Assembly (NCBI GenBank): GCA_002375695.1
Contig: DFMO01000006.1
Span: forward strand, 124,001 to 188,000
Direction: 5' to 3'
Length of the DNA stretch: 64,000 nucleotides
Origin: Flavobacteriaceae bacterium UBA3591
GTDB taxonomy: Bacteria > Bacteroidota > Bacteroidia > Flavobacteriales > Flavobacteriaceae
Shown piece by piece: positions 35,265 to 44,532 of the stretch (position 1 is its first letter; every line of letters starts with the position of its first letter). A program made the translations under genes and the position numbers. The notes beneath the pieces were generated by a model that worked only from the letters and a program-made list of their open reading frames with translations, made no database searches and had not been told where the DNA came from.

Positions 35265-36506
35265 TTATTCAAAATCTTTAAGTGTTTTAATAATTATTGA
35301 AACACAATCCATAAGTTGTTCTTCATTCATAACTAATGGAGGTGCAAAACGAATTATATTGCCGTGAGTTGGTTTTGCAAGCAAGCCATTATCGCGAAGT
35401 TTAAGGCAAATATTCCAAGCTGTGTCGCTGTCTTCACTGTCGTTTATCACAACAGCATTTAACAAACCTTTTCCGCGCACCAATGTAGCTACGTTGCTAG
35501 TTTCAATAAATTTATTTAATTCGTCTCTAAAAATTTTACCGAGTTTTTCGGCATTTTCGGCAAGGTTTTCATCTTTAACAACATTTAAGGCAGCCATTGC
35601 TACGGCAGCCGCAACTGGGTTTCCACCAAAAGTAGACCCGTGGTTTCCGGGGCGAATAACCTCCATAATTTCATCGTTTGCCAAAACTGCCGAAACTGGA
35701 TATGCTCCTCCACTTAATGCTTTCCCTAAAATTAAAATATCGGGCTTTACATTTTCGTGATCTACCGCAAGAATTTTTCCGGTACGTGCAATTCCTGTTT
35801 GCACTTCGTCTGCAATAAATAGTACGTTATGTTTTTCGCACAATGCTTTTGCTTTGCTTAAATATCCTTCAGAAGGCACATAAACACCAGCTTCACCTTG
35901 GATAGGCTCTACTAAAAATCCTGCTATATTTTTGTTATTTTTTAATTCTGCTTCAAGTGCCTCGAGGTTGTCGTACTCAATTTTTATAAATCCTTTTGTA
36001 TAGGGCCCAAAGTTTTTACGCGCTACTTCGTCATTACTAAATGAAATAATGGTAGTTGTTCTTCCGTGAAAATTATTTGCACAAACTATAATTTCGGCTT
36101 CATTTTCATCAATTCCTTTCTTTTCATAAGCCCATTTTCTACAAATTTTTAAAGCCGTTTCTACTGCTTCGGCACCTGTATTCATAGGTAATAACTTGTC
36201 GAAGTTAAAAAACTCGCAAGCAAATTTTTCGTATTTCCCAAGCATATCGTTGTGGAATGCACGAGAGGTAAGTGTAAGTGTTTTTGCTTGTTCGTTCATT
36301 GCACCTACAATTACTGGATGACAATGACCTTGATTTACAGCCGAATAAGCCGAAAGAAAATCGTAGTACTTTTTACCTTCAACATCCCAAACATACACCC
36401 CTTCTCCTTTGCTTAAAACCACAGGTAACGGATGATAGTTGTGTGCTCCATACTTGTTTTCTAATTCAATTGCTTTCTCTGAAGCCGTTTGCTCTAAAAC
36501 TGACAT
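35265..36506 (-). CDS. rocD: Ornithine--oxo-acid aminotransferase
   Basis: 413 residues of a class III PLP aminotransferase. Features that separate ornithine aminotransferase from its relatives are YGAHNYHPLPVVLSKGEG at the N-terminus and MNTGAEAVETALKICRKWAY. The PLP lysine lies in LILGKALSGGAYPV. It turns ornithine and 2-oxoglutarate into glutamate semialdehyde and glutamate, linking arginine breakdown to proline and glutamate. No arginine catabolic gene is adjacent. A possible -7 element TAGTTTTG lies on the minus strand at 36577-36584. Confidence 0.95.
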   Translation of the reverse strand: MSVLEQTASEKAIELENKYGAHNYHPLPVVLSKGEGVYVWDVEGKKYYDFLSAYSAVNQGHCHPVIVGAMNEQAKTLTLTSRAFHNDMLGKYEKFACEFFNFDKLLPMNTGAEAVETALKICRKWAYEKKGIDENEAEIIVCANNFHGRTTTIISFSNDEVARKNFGPYTKGFIKIEYDNLEALEAELKNNKNIAGFLVEPIQGEAGVYVPSEGYLSKAKALCEKHNVLFIADEVQTGIARTGKILAVDHENVKPDILILGKALSGGAYPVSAVLANDEIMEVIRPGNHGSTFGGNPVAAAVAMAALNVVKDENLAENAEKLGKIFRDELNKFIETSNVATLVRGKGLLNAVVINDSEDSDTAWNICLKLRDNGLLAKPTHGNIIRFAPPLVMNEEQLMDCVSIIIKTLKDFE

Positions 36507-36736
36507 ATTTGTATTATTTTTGAAGTAATATAGATTTTATTCCTACTTAATTGGAGAGAAATCATCCAAAGTTTTGCAAAACTAACGAATATTATCCTGA
36601 ATAGCAGACTGTAGATATTTTTTTGTTAAAATGAAATATTTGATTTTAATAATTAACTTATATTAAATATCTTGAGCCAAATAAAGCTACATAGACTCCC
36701 CACACCATCTAAGAAGACTTTTAGTATCAACTTTTT

Positions 36737-38599
36737 ATGATAAATTACCCGCATATAATTGAAGATCTGGATATTGCACTCTGGGAGTATTATGTAGATA
36801 CCCAACAAATTAAATGTAATGAGAAGTGGGCCAATATTGTTGGTTATTCTTTAACCGAATTAACCCCAATTACAAGCAAAACTTGGGAGAATTTATTCCA
36901 TCCAAAATATTTAGGGAAATCTGATAACTTATTTGCTGCCCTCTTAGAAGACAAAATTGATCATTATAAATGCGAAATAAGACTTAAACACAAAAAAGGA
37001 CATTCTGTTTGGATTTATGCACAAGGTAGGGTGTCTAAACGAGATGACGATGGAAAACCTTTAGTTGTAACAGGATTTAATAGAGACATTACCGAAAAGA
37101 AAAAAGATCAACGAAAACTACAACGGTATAAAGATATAACCGAAATAGCCAGTAAAATAGCGAAAACCGGGTATTGGGAATAAAATTTTAAAACAAACAA
37201 CTTTTTTTGGAATGAGGTAACAAAAAAAATTTTCGGACAGTCTGAAGATTATTCTCCAAACTCAGAAAACTTTTTAAATTACTTTGCAAAAGGCGTTCAT
37301 AGAAAAAAAATAGAACAAGCTGTTGCCGAAGTATTTTCCAATAAAAAAGAATTTGACCTCGAAATATTAATTTCTACGGGTGAAAAAAGTGAAAAATGGG
37401 TTAGAATTATTGGCGTTGGCGATTTTAAGAAAAAGAAATGTATACGCTTATACGGGCTTGTGCAAGATATTGACGACATAAAGCGCATTCGTATTGACAC
37501 TGCCATAAAGGAAGAACAGTTTAGACAAACCTTTGAGCACGCAACTATCGGGATGGCATTGGTGGGCTTAGATGGGTCGTGGTTAAAAGTAAACGAAGGT
37601 CTTAATACGTTTTTAGGATATTCAAATGAAGAGTTTTATAAGCTTACCTTTCAAGATATAACACACCCCGATGATTTAAACAAAGACTTACAACTTCTCG
37701 AAGAATTGGTGGCCAACAAACGGAAAAACTATCAAATGGAAAAGCGATATGTTAAAAAAAACGGCCAGATAGTTTGGGCGCATCTATCGGTTTCGTTGGT
37801 TCGCGATGATAAAGACAAACCTATACACTTTGTATCGCAGGTGCAAGATATTAGTGAAAATAAAAAGCTATCGGAAACTATGCTAGACCAAAACAGAAGA
37901 TTGCTCAACTTTGCATACATAGTTTCTCATAATTTAGGCTCACATACCGGAAACTTAACAATGTTGTTAGATTTAATGGTTACCGAAAATGAAAGTTTAA
38001 AAAACGATGAATATTTTTCTCATTTACTTACCGCATCAACAAACCTAACCGAAACGGTGATGCATCTTAACGAAGTTGTAAAAATAAATATTCAAAGTTT
38101 AGATAATTTGGAGCCGTTAAACCTGCAGCAGTATATTTTAAATGCTATTTCGCATATACAAGCATCCATAACCAGCACAAACGCAAACATCACAAATACC
38201 GTAAGTGAAGATATTTATGTAGCAGCCTTTCCCGCATATTTAGAGAGTATTATTCTCAATTTTTTAACCAATGCTATAAAATATCGCTCGCCAGAACGTA
38301 CCCCCCAAATAAAAATTTCGGCAAAGGTTAAAAATGAACAGGTTATTATTTCCATAGAAGACAATGGGATAGGCATTGATTTAGACAGATACGGAACTAA
38401 GCTTTTTGGAATGTATAAAACCTTCCACAACAATAAAGATTCTCGCGGAATAGGTTTATTTATAACAAAAAATCAGGTTGAAGCACTTGGCGGAAAAATT
38501 GAAGTAAAAAGTGAACTTCAAAAAGGATCAGAATTTAAAATTTTTTTAAAAAAATCAAAAAAGGTTGAACCTCAAACAGAACCAACCCCTAATAATTAA
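36737..38599 (+). pseudogene. PAS-domain sensor histidine kinase with in-frame stop codon
   Basis: One frame runs from the ATG at 36737 to 38599, interrupted only by TAA at 37181-37183 (codon 149). All codons between 37184 and 37460 are open and read as a normal PAS domain (NFKTNNFFWNEVTKKIFGQ), so nothing is shifted. The whole 620-codon gene would hold three PAS domains (about 10-120, 140-250, 255-375) and a HisKA-like region with His in YIVSHNLGSHTGN. The HATPase has N box LNFLTNAIKYR, DNGIGID and GIGLFITKN. There is no transmembrane helix. TAA is one base from TAT or TAC, and Tyr fits the GYWE-x-NF context. The 5' part alone makes only PAS1. A GTG at 37460 could start a kinase with the last PAS. 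This may be a real nonsense mutation or a base-call error. Confidence 0.85.
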
Positions 38600-38603
38600 A
38601 TTT

Positions 38604-38996
38604 ATGAAAAAAATAAATCTAGCCTGTATAATAGACGATGATCCAATACACGTTTTTGGTACAAAAAAAATTATGCAGTTAGCAAATATTTGTCAAGATT
38701 TTATGGTGTTTCACAACGGTGAAGAAGCATTAAGAAAACTGTCGGCGCTGGTGAAAGGTGGAGAAAATATACCTGAAGTAATTCTGTTAGATCTCAATAT
38801 GCCCATTATGGATGGATGGGAGTTTTTGGAAGCTTTCACTAAAATTCCTACCCAAAGAAAGGTTCATATTTATATCGTTAGTTCTTCGTTAAGCGTAGAT
38901 GATATCAATAGGGCAAAGAATATGAAAAATGTAAACAATTATATTATTAAACCTATCGCCCTCGAATACATCAAAGAAATTGTAAACGACTTATAA
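38604..38996 (+). CDS. CheY-like response regulator
   Basis: 130 residues from the ATG at 38604, 4 bases after the kinase stop. The frame is open further upstream into the kinase end, but this ATG opens the receiver fold (MKKINLACIIDDDPIHVF). Asp pairs lie in IIDDDP, the phospho-accepting Asp in ILLDLNMPIMDGWEF, Ser/Thr in IYIVSSSLS and Lys in NYIIKPIAL. It is a single receiver domain without an output domain, so it acts by protein contact. It is the obvious partner of the PAS kinase, the typical PAS-kinase/single-domain regulator pair of Bacteroidota. If the kinase is dead, this regulator is orphaned. Confidence 0.92.
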   Translation: MKKINLACIIDDDPIHVFGTKKIMQLANICQDFMVFHNGEEALRKLSALVKGGENIPEVILLDLNMPIMDGWEFLEAFTKIPTQRKVHIYIVSSSLSVDDINRAKNMKNVNNYIIKPIALEYIKEIVNDL

Positions 38997-39058
38997 ACTG
39001 CAAATTTTATTTTAGTATTTCCTCCTCTCAAAGTTTCGTTTAAGTGCTAAAAACATTC

Positions 39059-39066
39059 TATTTTTG
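39059..39066 (+). promoter_or_regulatory. -7 promoter element directly before rlmD
   Basis: TATTTTTG ends 5 bases before the rlmD ATG at 39072. A TTTCG about 20 bases upstream (39034-39038) is an acceptable -33 element. The mRNA would start within a base or two of the ATG, so it would be leaderless or nearly so. Confidence 0.5.
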
Positions 39067-39071
39067 CGCCT

Positions 39072-40481
39072 ATGGCTAGAAAGAAAAATAAAGTGGTTTT
39101 AGAAAACCTAACTGTGGTAGACGCTGGCGCAAAAGGGAAAGCAATAGCAAAGGCTGACGATGGCAGAGTTGTTTTTATTAACAATGCGGTACCGGGAGAT
39201 GTGGTTGATGTGCAAACTCATAAAAAACGAAAATCGTTTTACGAAGGGACAGCAGTTTCTTTCTCACAATTTTCTGAAAAAAGAACCGAACCTGTTTGCC
39301 CGCATTTTGGCACCTGTGGTGGGTGTAAATGGCAAAATATGGGTTATGAGCATCAACTGTATTACAAACAGAAAGAAGTTGAACAAAACCTTGCGCGCAT
39401 AGGGCAAATAGACCTCCCTCCCTTTCAACCTATTTTAGGATCAAAAAAGCAATATTTCTACCGCAATAAAATGGAATTTTCATTTAGCGATAGTAAATGG
39501 TTAACCTTAGACCAAATAAAAAGCGATGAAGTAATTGAAAACCGAAATGCATTAGGATTTCATATTCCTGGAATGTGGGACAAAATTCTAGATTTAGACG
39601 TGTGCTACCTACAAGAAGACCCGAGTAACGCAATTCGAGATTTTGTAAAAGCCAAAGCCGAAGAATTAAACCTAACATTTTTTAATAATCGAAAAAAAGA
39701 AGGTTTTTTACGTACGTTAATGATTAGAACTTCGTCTACCGGCGAAACCATGGTACTACTTCAGTTTTTTCACGAAGACGAAAAAAATAGAACCTTACTA
39801 CTTAACGCTATAGCCGAAGAGTTCCCCACACTTACTTCTTTGTTGTACGTAATTAACAGCAAAGGGAATGACACTTTATACGATCAAAAAATTGAACTTT
39901 TCTACGGAAGGGATCACATTTTTGAAGAAATGGAAGGTCTGAAGTTTAAAATTAACGCGAAGTCATTTTATCAAACCAATAGCGATCAAGCCTTTGAGCT
40001 TTATAAAATTACACGCGACTTTGCTGGTTTAAGTGGTAACGAACTTGTTTTTGACCTTTATACTGGTACGGGAACAATTGCACAGTTTGTTGCAAAAAAG
40101 GCCAAAAAAGTAATTGGTGTTGAGGCAGTTCCAGATGCCATTGAAGCTGCAAAAGCAAACGCAAAATACAACAATATTGACAACGTAGAGTTTTACGTAG
40201 GCGATATGAAAAAAGTGTTTAACGCCCAATTTATCCAAACTCACGGAAAGCCAGATGTGGTAATTACAGACCCGCCACGCGACGGTATGCACGCCGATGT
40301 TGTGCAACAACTCTTAAACTTGGGAGCAGAAAAAATTGTATATGTAAGTTGCAACAGCGCAACGCAAGCGCGCGACTTAGCTTTACTCGATACACTTTAT
40401 AAAGTGGTTAAAGTGCAACCGGTAGATATGTTTCCACAAACACATCACGTAGAAAATGTTGTACTTTTGGAGAAACGCTAA
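39072..40481 (+). CDS. rlmD: 23S rRNA (uracil-C5)-methyltransferase RlmD
   Basis: 469 residues. An N-terminal TRAM domain (about 8-65) is followed by the four-cysteine Fe-S region (CPHFGTCGGCKWQNMGYEHQ). Then comes the SAM-binding class I domain with LYTGTGTIAQF and DPPRDGM. The methyl-accepting Cys-containing motif is VYVSCNSATQARDL. The fold makes m5U at position 1939 of 23S rRNA (or a closely related site) in the RlmD/RumA family. The exact position is family-based. The gene begins just after a -7 promoter element and is followed by two DUF proteins on the same strand, an order common in Flavobacteriia. Confidence 0.92.
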   Translation: MARKKNKVVLENLTVVDAGAKGKAIAKADDGRVVFINNAVPGDVVDVQTHKKRKSFYEGTAVSFSQFSEKRTEPVCPHFGTCGGCKWQNMGYEHQLYYKQKEVEQNLARIGQIDLPPFQPILGSKKQYFYRNKMEFSFSDSKWLTLDQIKSDEVIENRNALGFHIPGMWDKILDLDVCYLQEDPSNAIRDFVKAKAEELNLTFFNNRKKEGFLRTLMIRTSSTGETMVLLQFFHEDEKNRTLLLNAIAEEFPTLTSLLYVINSKGNDTLYDQKIELFYGRDHIFEEMEGLKFKINAKSFYQTNSDQAFELYKITRDFAGLSGNELVFDLYTGTGTIAQFVAKKAKKVIGVEAVPDAIEAAKANAKYNNIDNVEFYVGDMKKVFNAQFIQTHGKPDVVITDPPRDGMHADVVQQLLNLGAEKIVYVSCNSATQARDLALLDTLYKVVKVQPVDMFPQTHHVENVVLLEKR

Positions 40482-40510
40482 TTGTTTTTAAAATAAGCTA
40501 ATAATCTTAC

Positions 40511-41008
40511 ATGATTAAAAAATTCACATTTTCTATTTTAATAGTCCTCGCTTTTTTAGGCTGTACACGAGACGATATATGTCCTGAGGGAACGGCAACA
40601 ACTGCTAAGCTTGTCGTTACTTTTAATGATATTGCAAATCCTACCAACCCAAAAAGCGTTTCAGTTTTAAGTGTTCAAACAGATTATGAAGACAGTGTTG
40701 AATTACTTTCATTTACCGAAACTGGTGAAATAGCACTACCCCTTAAAACCAGTTCAGACACTACAAAATACAGGCTTATCAAAACTACTTTTAGAACAAA
40801 TGATACGCTAACCAATGTAGATAGAGTGATGTTTGTTTACCAAAGACGCAATAATTACGTAAATAGAGCCTGTGGTTTTAATACTGAATTTTATAACCTC
40901 GAAGCAAGTTTAGAACCCGAAGGCAATCAAAACTGGATTCAAGATATAGTAGTAAAAAGAGATACCGTTAATGACGAAAACAACGCTCACATTATTATTT
41001 TGCATTAG
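40511..41008 (+). CDS. DUF6452 family lipoprotein
   Basis: 165 residues. The signal ends VLAFLGC (Cys18) before TRDDICPEGTATTAKLVV, the family-typical opening after lipidation. The rest is a single beta-sandwich-like domain with a conserved Cys near the end (NRACGFNTEFYNLE). Its gene overlaps the following one by 38 bases and follows rlmD by about 29. It is expected in the periplasm or outer membrane. No function is known. Confidence 0.72.
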   Translation: MIKKFTFSILIVLAFLGCTRDDICPEGTATTAKLVVTFNDIANPTNPKSVSVLSVQTDYEDSVELLSFTETGEIALPLKTSSDTTKYRLIKTTFRTNDTLTNVDRVMFVYQRRNNYVNRACGFNTEFYNLEASLEPEGNQNWIQDIVVKRDTVNDENNAHIIILH

Positions 41009-41675
41009 TTTATTTTGTGGCACACATTTGCTTGTGGCCCAAAAACAGACCGATACAATTCCTTCTGAACGAAAAATTGAGAAATTTGGAATTCGATTAG
41101 GGGTAGACTTATCCAAGCCTATTCGTACTATTCTTGAAGAAGGTTATTCAGGGTTTGAAGTTGTGGGCGATTTTAGAGTTTCAAACAAATTTTACGCAGC
41201 AGCCGAGTTAGGAAATGAAACAAAAGACTGGATTGAACCTTATGTTTCATCCAAAACTAAGGGAAGCTATGCCAAATTAGGATTTGATTATAACGCCTAC
41301 GAAAATTGGTTAGGAATGGAAAACGCAATTACCTTAGGTTTGCGTTATGGATTTGCTACCTATAAACAAGAATTACTAAGCTACCGTATTTATACAGACA
41401 ACCCAGCTTTTCCTACCGAAACTATTTACGATTCGCAAGAATTTTCTGGCTTAAGCGCACATTGGGCCGAGTTTATTTTAAGTGTAAAAACCGAAGTGCT
41501 AAACAACCTCTATTTGTCGTTAAACGTGCAATTAAAACGTAAAATTTCAGCCACTGAAATTGTAAATTTTGACAGTCTTTATATCCCAGGCTTTAACCGA
41601 ACTTATGATTATAGTGAGTTTGGTGTAGGATACGGCTATACAATCTCTTACTTAATTCCACTTTTGAAGAAATAA
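40971..41675 (+). CDS. DUF6048 family outer membrane beta-barrel protein
   Basis: 234 residues with a signal peptide (about 1-23, ...LFCGTHLLVAQ). It has a DUF6048-type barrel pattern: FGIRLGVDLSKPIRTIL, then KGSYAKLGFDYNAYENW and YGYTISYLIPLLKK at the C-terminus. It should form a small outer membrane barrel. The start overlaps the DUF6452 gene by 38 bases in another frame, which strongly suggests coupling, so the lipoprotein and barrel probably act together. A terminator follows. Function unknown. Confidence 0.72.
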   Translation: MTKTTLTLLFCISLFCGTHLLVAQKQTDTIPSERKIEKFGIRLGVDLSKPIRTILEEGYSGFEVVGDFRVSNKFYAAAELGNETKDWIEPYVSSKTKGSYAKLGFDYNAYENWLGMENAITLGLRYGFATYKQELLSYRIYTDNPAFPTETIYDSQEFSGLSAHWAEFILSVKTEVLNNLYLSLNVQLKRKISATEIVNFDSLYIPGFNRTYDYSEFGVGYGYTISYLIPLLKK

Positions 41676-41678
41676 AAA

Positions 41679-41702
41679 AGCATCAACCTTAAAATTGATG
41701 CT
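41679..41702. terminator. Terminator after DUF6048 and THUMP methyltransferase genes
   Basis: An 8-bp stem, AGCATCAA / TTGATGCT, with an eight-base loop, A6 to the left and CT5 to the right. It can serve both convergent genes. Confidence 0.8.
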
Positions 41703-41729
41703 CTTTTTGTTGTTATAAATTGTAAACCA

Positions 41730-42887
41730 TTATTGTTTGCTGGCCTTTCGGCTACCTTCATACATTTCATAACGCACAAGTTTAGATTCTAATTTACCGT
41801 TAAATAACTTTATTTTTCTAGAAGGTCTAAGTCCTACAAATTTTAAAGCTTCCATATTAGAAGTAATCATCCACGCCTGGGTTCCTGGGTAGTTGCGTTT
41901 TAAGGTATTGCCAATTGAGCTATAAAAACTTTGAACATCGTTAACCGAAATACGCTCATCATACGGCGGATTAAAAACTATATATAACGGCTTATCGTGT
42001 TCTTTTTTACTTTCGAAAAAATCTTGCTTTTGTACTTCAATAAATTCGCTAAGGTTTGCGCTTTTAATGTTTTCTTTGGCCTTGTGTACTGCAACAGGAT
42101 CTGTATCGAACCCATAAATTTTATGCGGAAAATCGCGAACTTTTGCCAAGGCAGCATCTTCAATTTTTTCGTATAAATCTACGTCAAAGTCGGGCCAAGT
42201 TTCAAACCCAAACTCATCGCGATTTAAATTTGGAGGAATGTTACAGGCAATCATTGCAGCTTCGGTGAGCATGGTTCCACCACCGCACATGGGGTCGAGA
42301 AAATTACACTGCCCTTGCCAGCCTGTCATCATAATGATACCTGCCGCTAACACTTCATTTATTGGTGCGAGCGTACTTTTAACCTTATAGCCGCGTTTGT
42401 GCAAAGATTCACCCGAACTATCTAAAGACACGGTGCAAATATTTCGGTCAATATGAATATTGATACGCAAAGTAGGATGGTCTAAATCTACATCGGGCCG
42501 CTCTCCTTCCCTATCGCGAAACCTGTCTACAATGGCATCTTTTGTTTTAAGCGAAATATATTGCGAATGGGTAAAAACTTCGCTAAAAACCGTAGCGTGC
42601 ACAGCCAGCGATCCGCGAACGTCCATATATTTTTCCCACGGCATCTCGTATATGTTTTTATACAAATCGTCTTCAGTAAAAATATTAAAAGCCGTTATAG
42701 GTTTTAAAATTTTAATAGCGGTACGGCAGCATAAATTAGCTTTATACATAAAACCGGTATCACCTTCAAACGAAACATTTCGCGTTCCTATTTCTATAGC
42801 CGAAGCCCCCAACTGCCGAAGTTCCTGTGCAAGCAGCTCTTCCATCCCGTAAAGGGTTTTGGCTACCATTTTAAAATTCTTTGTCAT
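41730..42887 (-). CDS. THUMP-domain RNA methyltransferase (RlmL/RlmK-like)
   Basis: 385 residues from the ATG at 42887; an 8-codon longer frame exists but would overlap the promoter. An N-terminal THUMP-type RNA-binding domain (about 1-160) precedes a class I methyltransferase domain with FLDPMCGGGTMLTEAAMIACNI (SAM site). The guanine-N2 catalytic motif is IVFNPPYDERI. It belongs to the family that makes m2G2445 in 23S rRNA. The enzyme here lacks the second RlmK domain of E. coli RlmKL. The start lies beside a divergent SAM methyltransferase, with back-to-back -7 elements. Confidence 0.92.
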   Translation of the reverse strand: MTKNFKMVAKTLYGMEELLAQELRQLGASAIEIGTRNVSFEGDTGFMYKANLCCRTAIKILKPITAFNIFTEDDLYKNIYEMPWEKYMDVRGSLAVHATVFSEVFTHSQYISLKTKDAIVDRFRDREGERPDVDLDHPTLRINIHIDRNICTVSLDSSGESLHKRGYKVKSTLAPINEVLAAGIIMMTGWQGQCNFLDPMCGGGTMLTEAAMIACNIPPNLNRDEFGFETWPDFDVDLYEKIEDAALAKVRDFPHKIYGFDTDPVAVHKAKENIKSANLSEFIEVQKQDFFESKKEHDKPLYIVFNPPYDERISVNDVQSFYSSIGNTLKRNYPGTQAWMITSNMEALKFVGLRPSRKIKLFNGKLESKLVRYEMYEGSRKASKQ

Positions 42888-42908
42888 AATATTTAAACAG
42901 ATTTCCTG

Positions 42909-42927
42909 CAAAAATACAGTATTTTAG
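42909..42927. promoter_or_regulatory. Back-to-back -7 elements between two methyltransferase genes
   Basis: On the minus strand TATTTTTG (complement of 42909-42916) precedes the THUMP gene. On the plus strand TATTTTAG (42920-42927) precedes the SAM methyltransferase. They form a near-palindrome. The minus element fits the consensus fully; the plus one has one change. The -33 elements are poor on both sides. Confidence 0.4.
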
Positions 42928-42945
42928 CAGCGCGAAACGATAACT

Positions 42946-43677
42946 ATGCAAAAAGAAAAGGAGAATTGGTATGCTTCGTGGTTTAACACGCCCTTTTACC
43001 ACATTCTTTACAAAGATAGAGACCACAGTGAAGCCGCTTATTTTATGAAGCAGCTAACCTCTTTTTTACAATTACAACCCAATGACGAAATTTTAGATTT
43101 GGCTTGTGGTAAAGGCAGGCACGCTAAATATCTTTCAAAACAAGGTTTTGATGTAACGGGCGTCGACTTATCTAAGGAAAGTATTGAATACGCAAAACAA
43201 TACGAAAATGACAAGCTGCATTTTGACGTTCACGATATGTGCGAGCCTTACCCACATAAGTTTGATGCTGTTTTTAATCTCTTTACAAGTTTTGGGTATT
43301 TTGAAAGTGAAAAAGATAATTTACGAACCATAAAAGCTATTAATGCCGAATTAAAACCAAAAGGTCATGGCGTTATAGATTTTCTCAACGTACATCTTGC
43401 CATTAAAAATTTAGTGCCACAAGAGGAAAAAACCATAGACGGAATTGTTTTTAAAATTGAAAAATACGTTGAAGATGGGAATATTATTAAAAACATACGT
43501 TTTAAACACCAAGGAAAAGATTACTTTTTTACCGAACGAGTGAAAGCTTTAACCTTAGAAAATTTTAAAGAATATTTTAATGCGGCAAATGTGAAATTAA
43601 AACACGTTTTTGGCGACTACCACTTAAATAAATTTGACAAACACAACTCAGACCGGTTAATACTAATATTCAATTAA
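42946..43677 (+). CDS. Class I SAM-dependent methyltransferase
   Basis: 243 residues. The SAM-binding motif ILDLACGKGRHAKYLSKQGFDVTGVDLS is complete, with the acidic residue of motif II (VDLS) and the DMCEPYPHKFDAVFNLFTSFGYF motif following. It belongs to the broad methyltransferase type 11/25 group. The substrate cannot be told. The stop codon overlaps the start of the ZIP transporter gene (TAATG), so the two are coupled. It diverges from the THUMP gene. Confidence 0.88.
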   Translation: MQKEKENWYASWFNTPFYHILYKDRDHSEAAYFMKQLTSFLQLQPNDEILDLACGKGRHAKYLSKQGFDVTGVDLSKESIEYAKQYENDKLHFDVHDMCEPYPHKFDAVFNLFTSFGYFESEKDNLRTIKAINAELKPKGHGVIDFLNVHLAIKNLVPQEEKTIDGIVFKIEKYVEDGNIIKNIRFKHQGKDYFFTERVKALTLENFKEYFNAANVKLKHVFGDYHLNKFDKHNSDRLILIFN

Positions 43678-44345
43678 TGAATTATCTTTTACTCTTTTTA
43701 GCAGTTGCATTCGGATTTATAATCGCTACTTTTTTAAATAAAAAAGAACTGCGAAATATGGAAGTCTTTCTCGCATTTAGCGGGGCTTTTCTGCTATCCA
43801 TCACAGTTTTTGAATTACTACCTCATGTTTTTGAAACACCTTCAAAAAAAATAGGTGTTTACATAATGGTAGGAATTTTAATGCAAATTTTCTTGGAGTT
43901 TTTCTCAAAAGGCGCCGAACACGGGCACGTCCATTTACATTCTGAAACTAAAAGTTTTCCGTGGTTGTTATTTATTAGTATGTGCATTCACGCATTTATG
44001 GAAGGGTTTCCTATTTCAGAAGAAAACAATCTTTTAATAGGTGTTATTGTCCATAAAATACCGGTAGCAATTATTTTGTCATTCTTTTTTATTACAGCCG
44101 GATACAGCCGTGCTATAATTTTAGCCTTTTTATTCTTTTTCGCATTAATGACACCAATTGGCAATTTTATTGCGCATAATTATGAAATGGTACATCATTT
44201 CGAAACTGAAATAACTGCCATTGTAATTGGTATCTTTTTACACGTTTCTACCACTATTTTATTTGAAAGTTCTAAAAATCATAAGTTTAATCTCACTAAA
44301 ATGACTGCAGTAATTGTTGGGATTATTCTTGCCTTTTTGTTGTAA
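43677..44345 (+). CDS. ZIP family metal transporter
   Basis: 222 residues with 7-8 membrane segments. The conserved helix IV (CIHAFMEGFPISEENN) and helix V (VHKIPVAIILSFFF) carry the HxxxE and HxxP patterns that bind zinc in the ZIP pathway. A short loop AEHGHVHLHSE is His-rich, as usual. It takes up zinc or another divalent metal into the cytosol. The start codon overlaps the methyltransferase stop. There is no Zur-like box visible, so regulation is unknown. Confidence 0.9.
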   Translation: MNYLLLFLAVAFGFIIATFLNKKELRNMEVFLAFSGAFLLSITVFELLPHVFETPSKKIGVYIMVGILMQIFLEFFSKGAEHGHVHLHSETKSFPWLLFISMCIHAFMEGFPISEENNLLIGVIVHKIPVAIILSFFFITAGYSRAIILAFLFFFALMTPIGNFIAHNYEMVHHFETEITAIVIGIFLHVSTTILFESSKNHKFNLTKMTAVIVGIILAFLL

Positions 44346-44479
44346 AGCAAGGCGGTATTTACTTTAAAACACTTTTACTTAAGCCAATTTAAAGCCTTTT
44401 AAAACACATTTCGCATACTGTTATTAAGAAATAAAATGTAAGTTGAAATTGTTGTTAAACAGTAAAATTAAAGCACAAA

Positions 44480-44509
44480 AAAAGCCTTCCAACAATTTGG
44501 AAGGCTTTT
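44480..44509 (-). terminator. Terminator of rpsA
   Basis: A 13-bp stem (44480-44492 with 44497-44509, core AAGCCTTCC) with a four-base loop, followed on the minus strand by a T run. It lies 24 bases past the rpsA stop codon. Confidence 0.88.
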
Positions 44510-44532
44510 CTTTTTCAACAATGTACGGGGAA

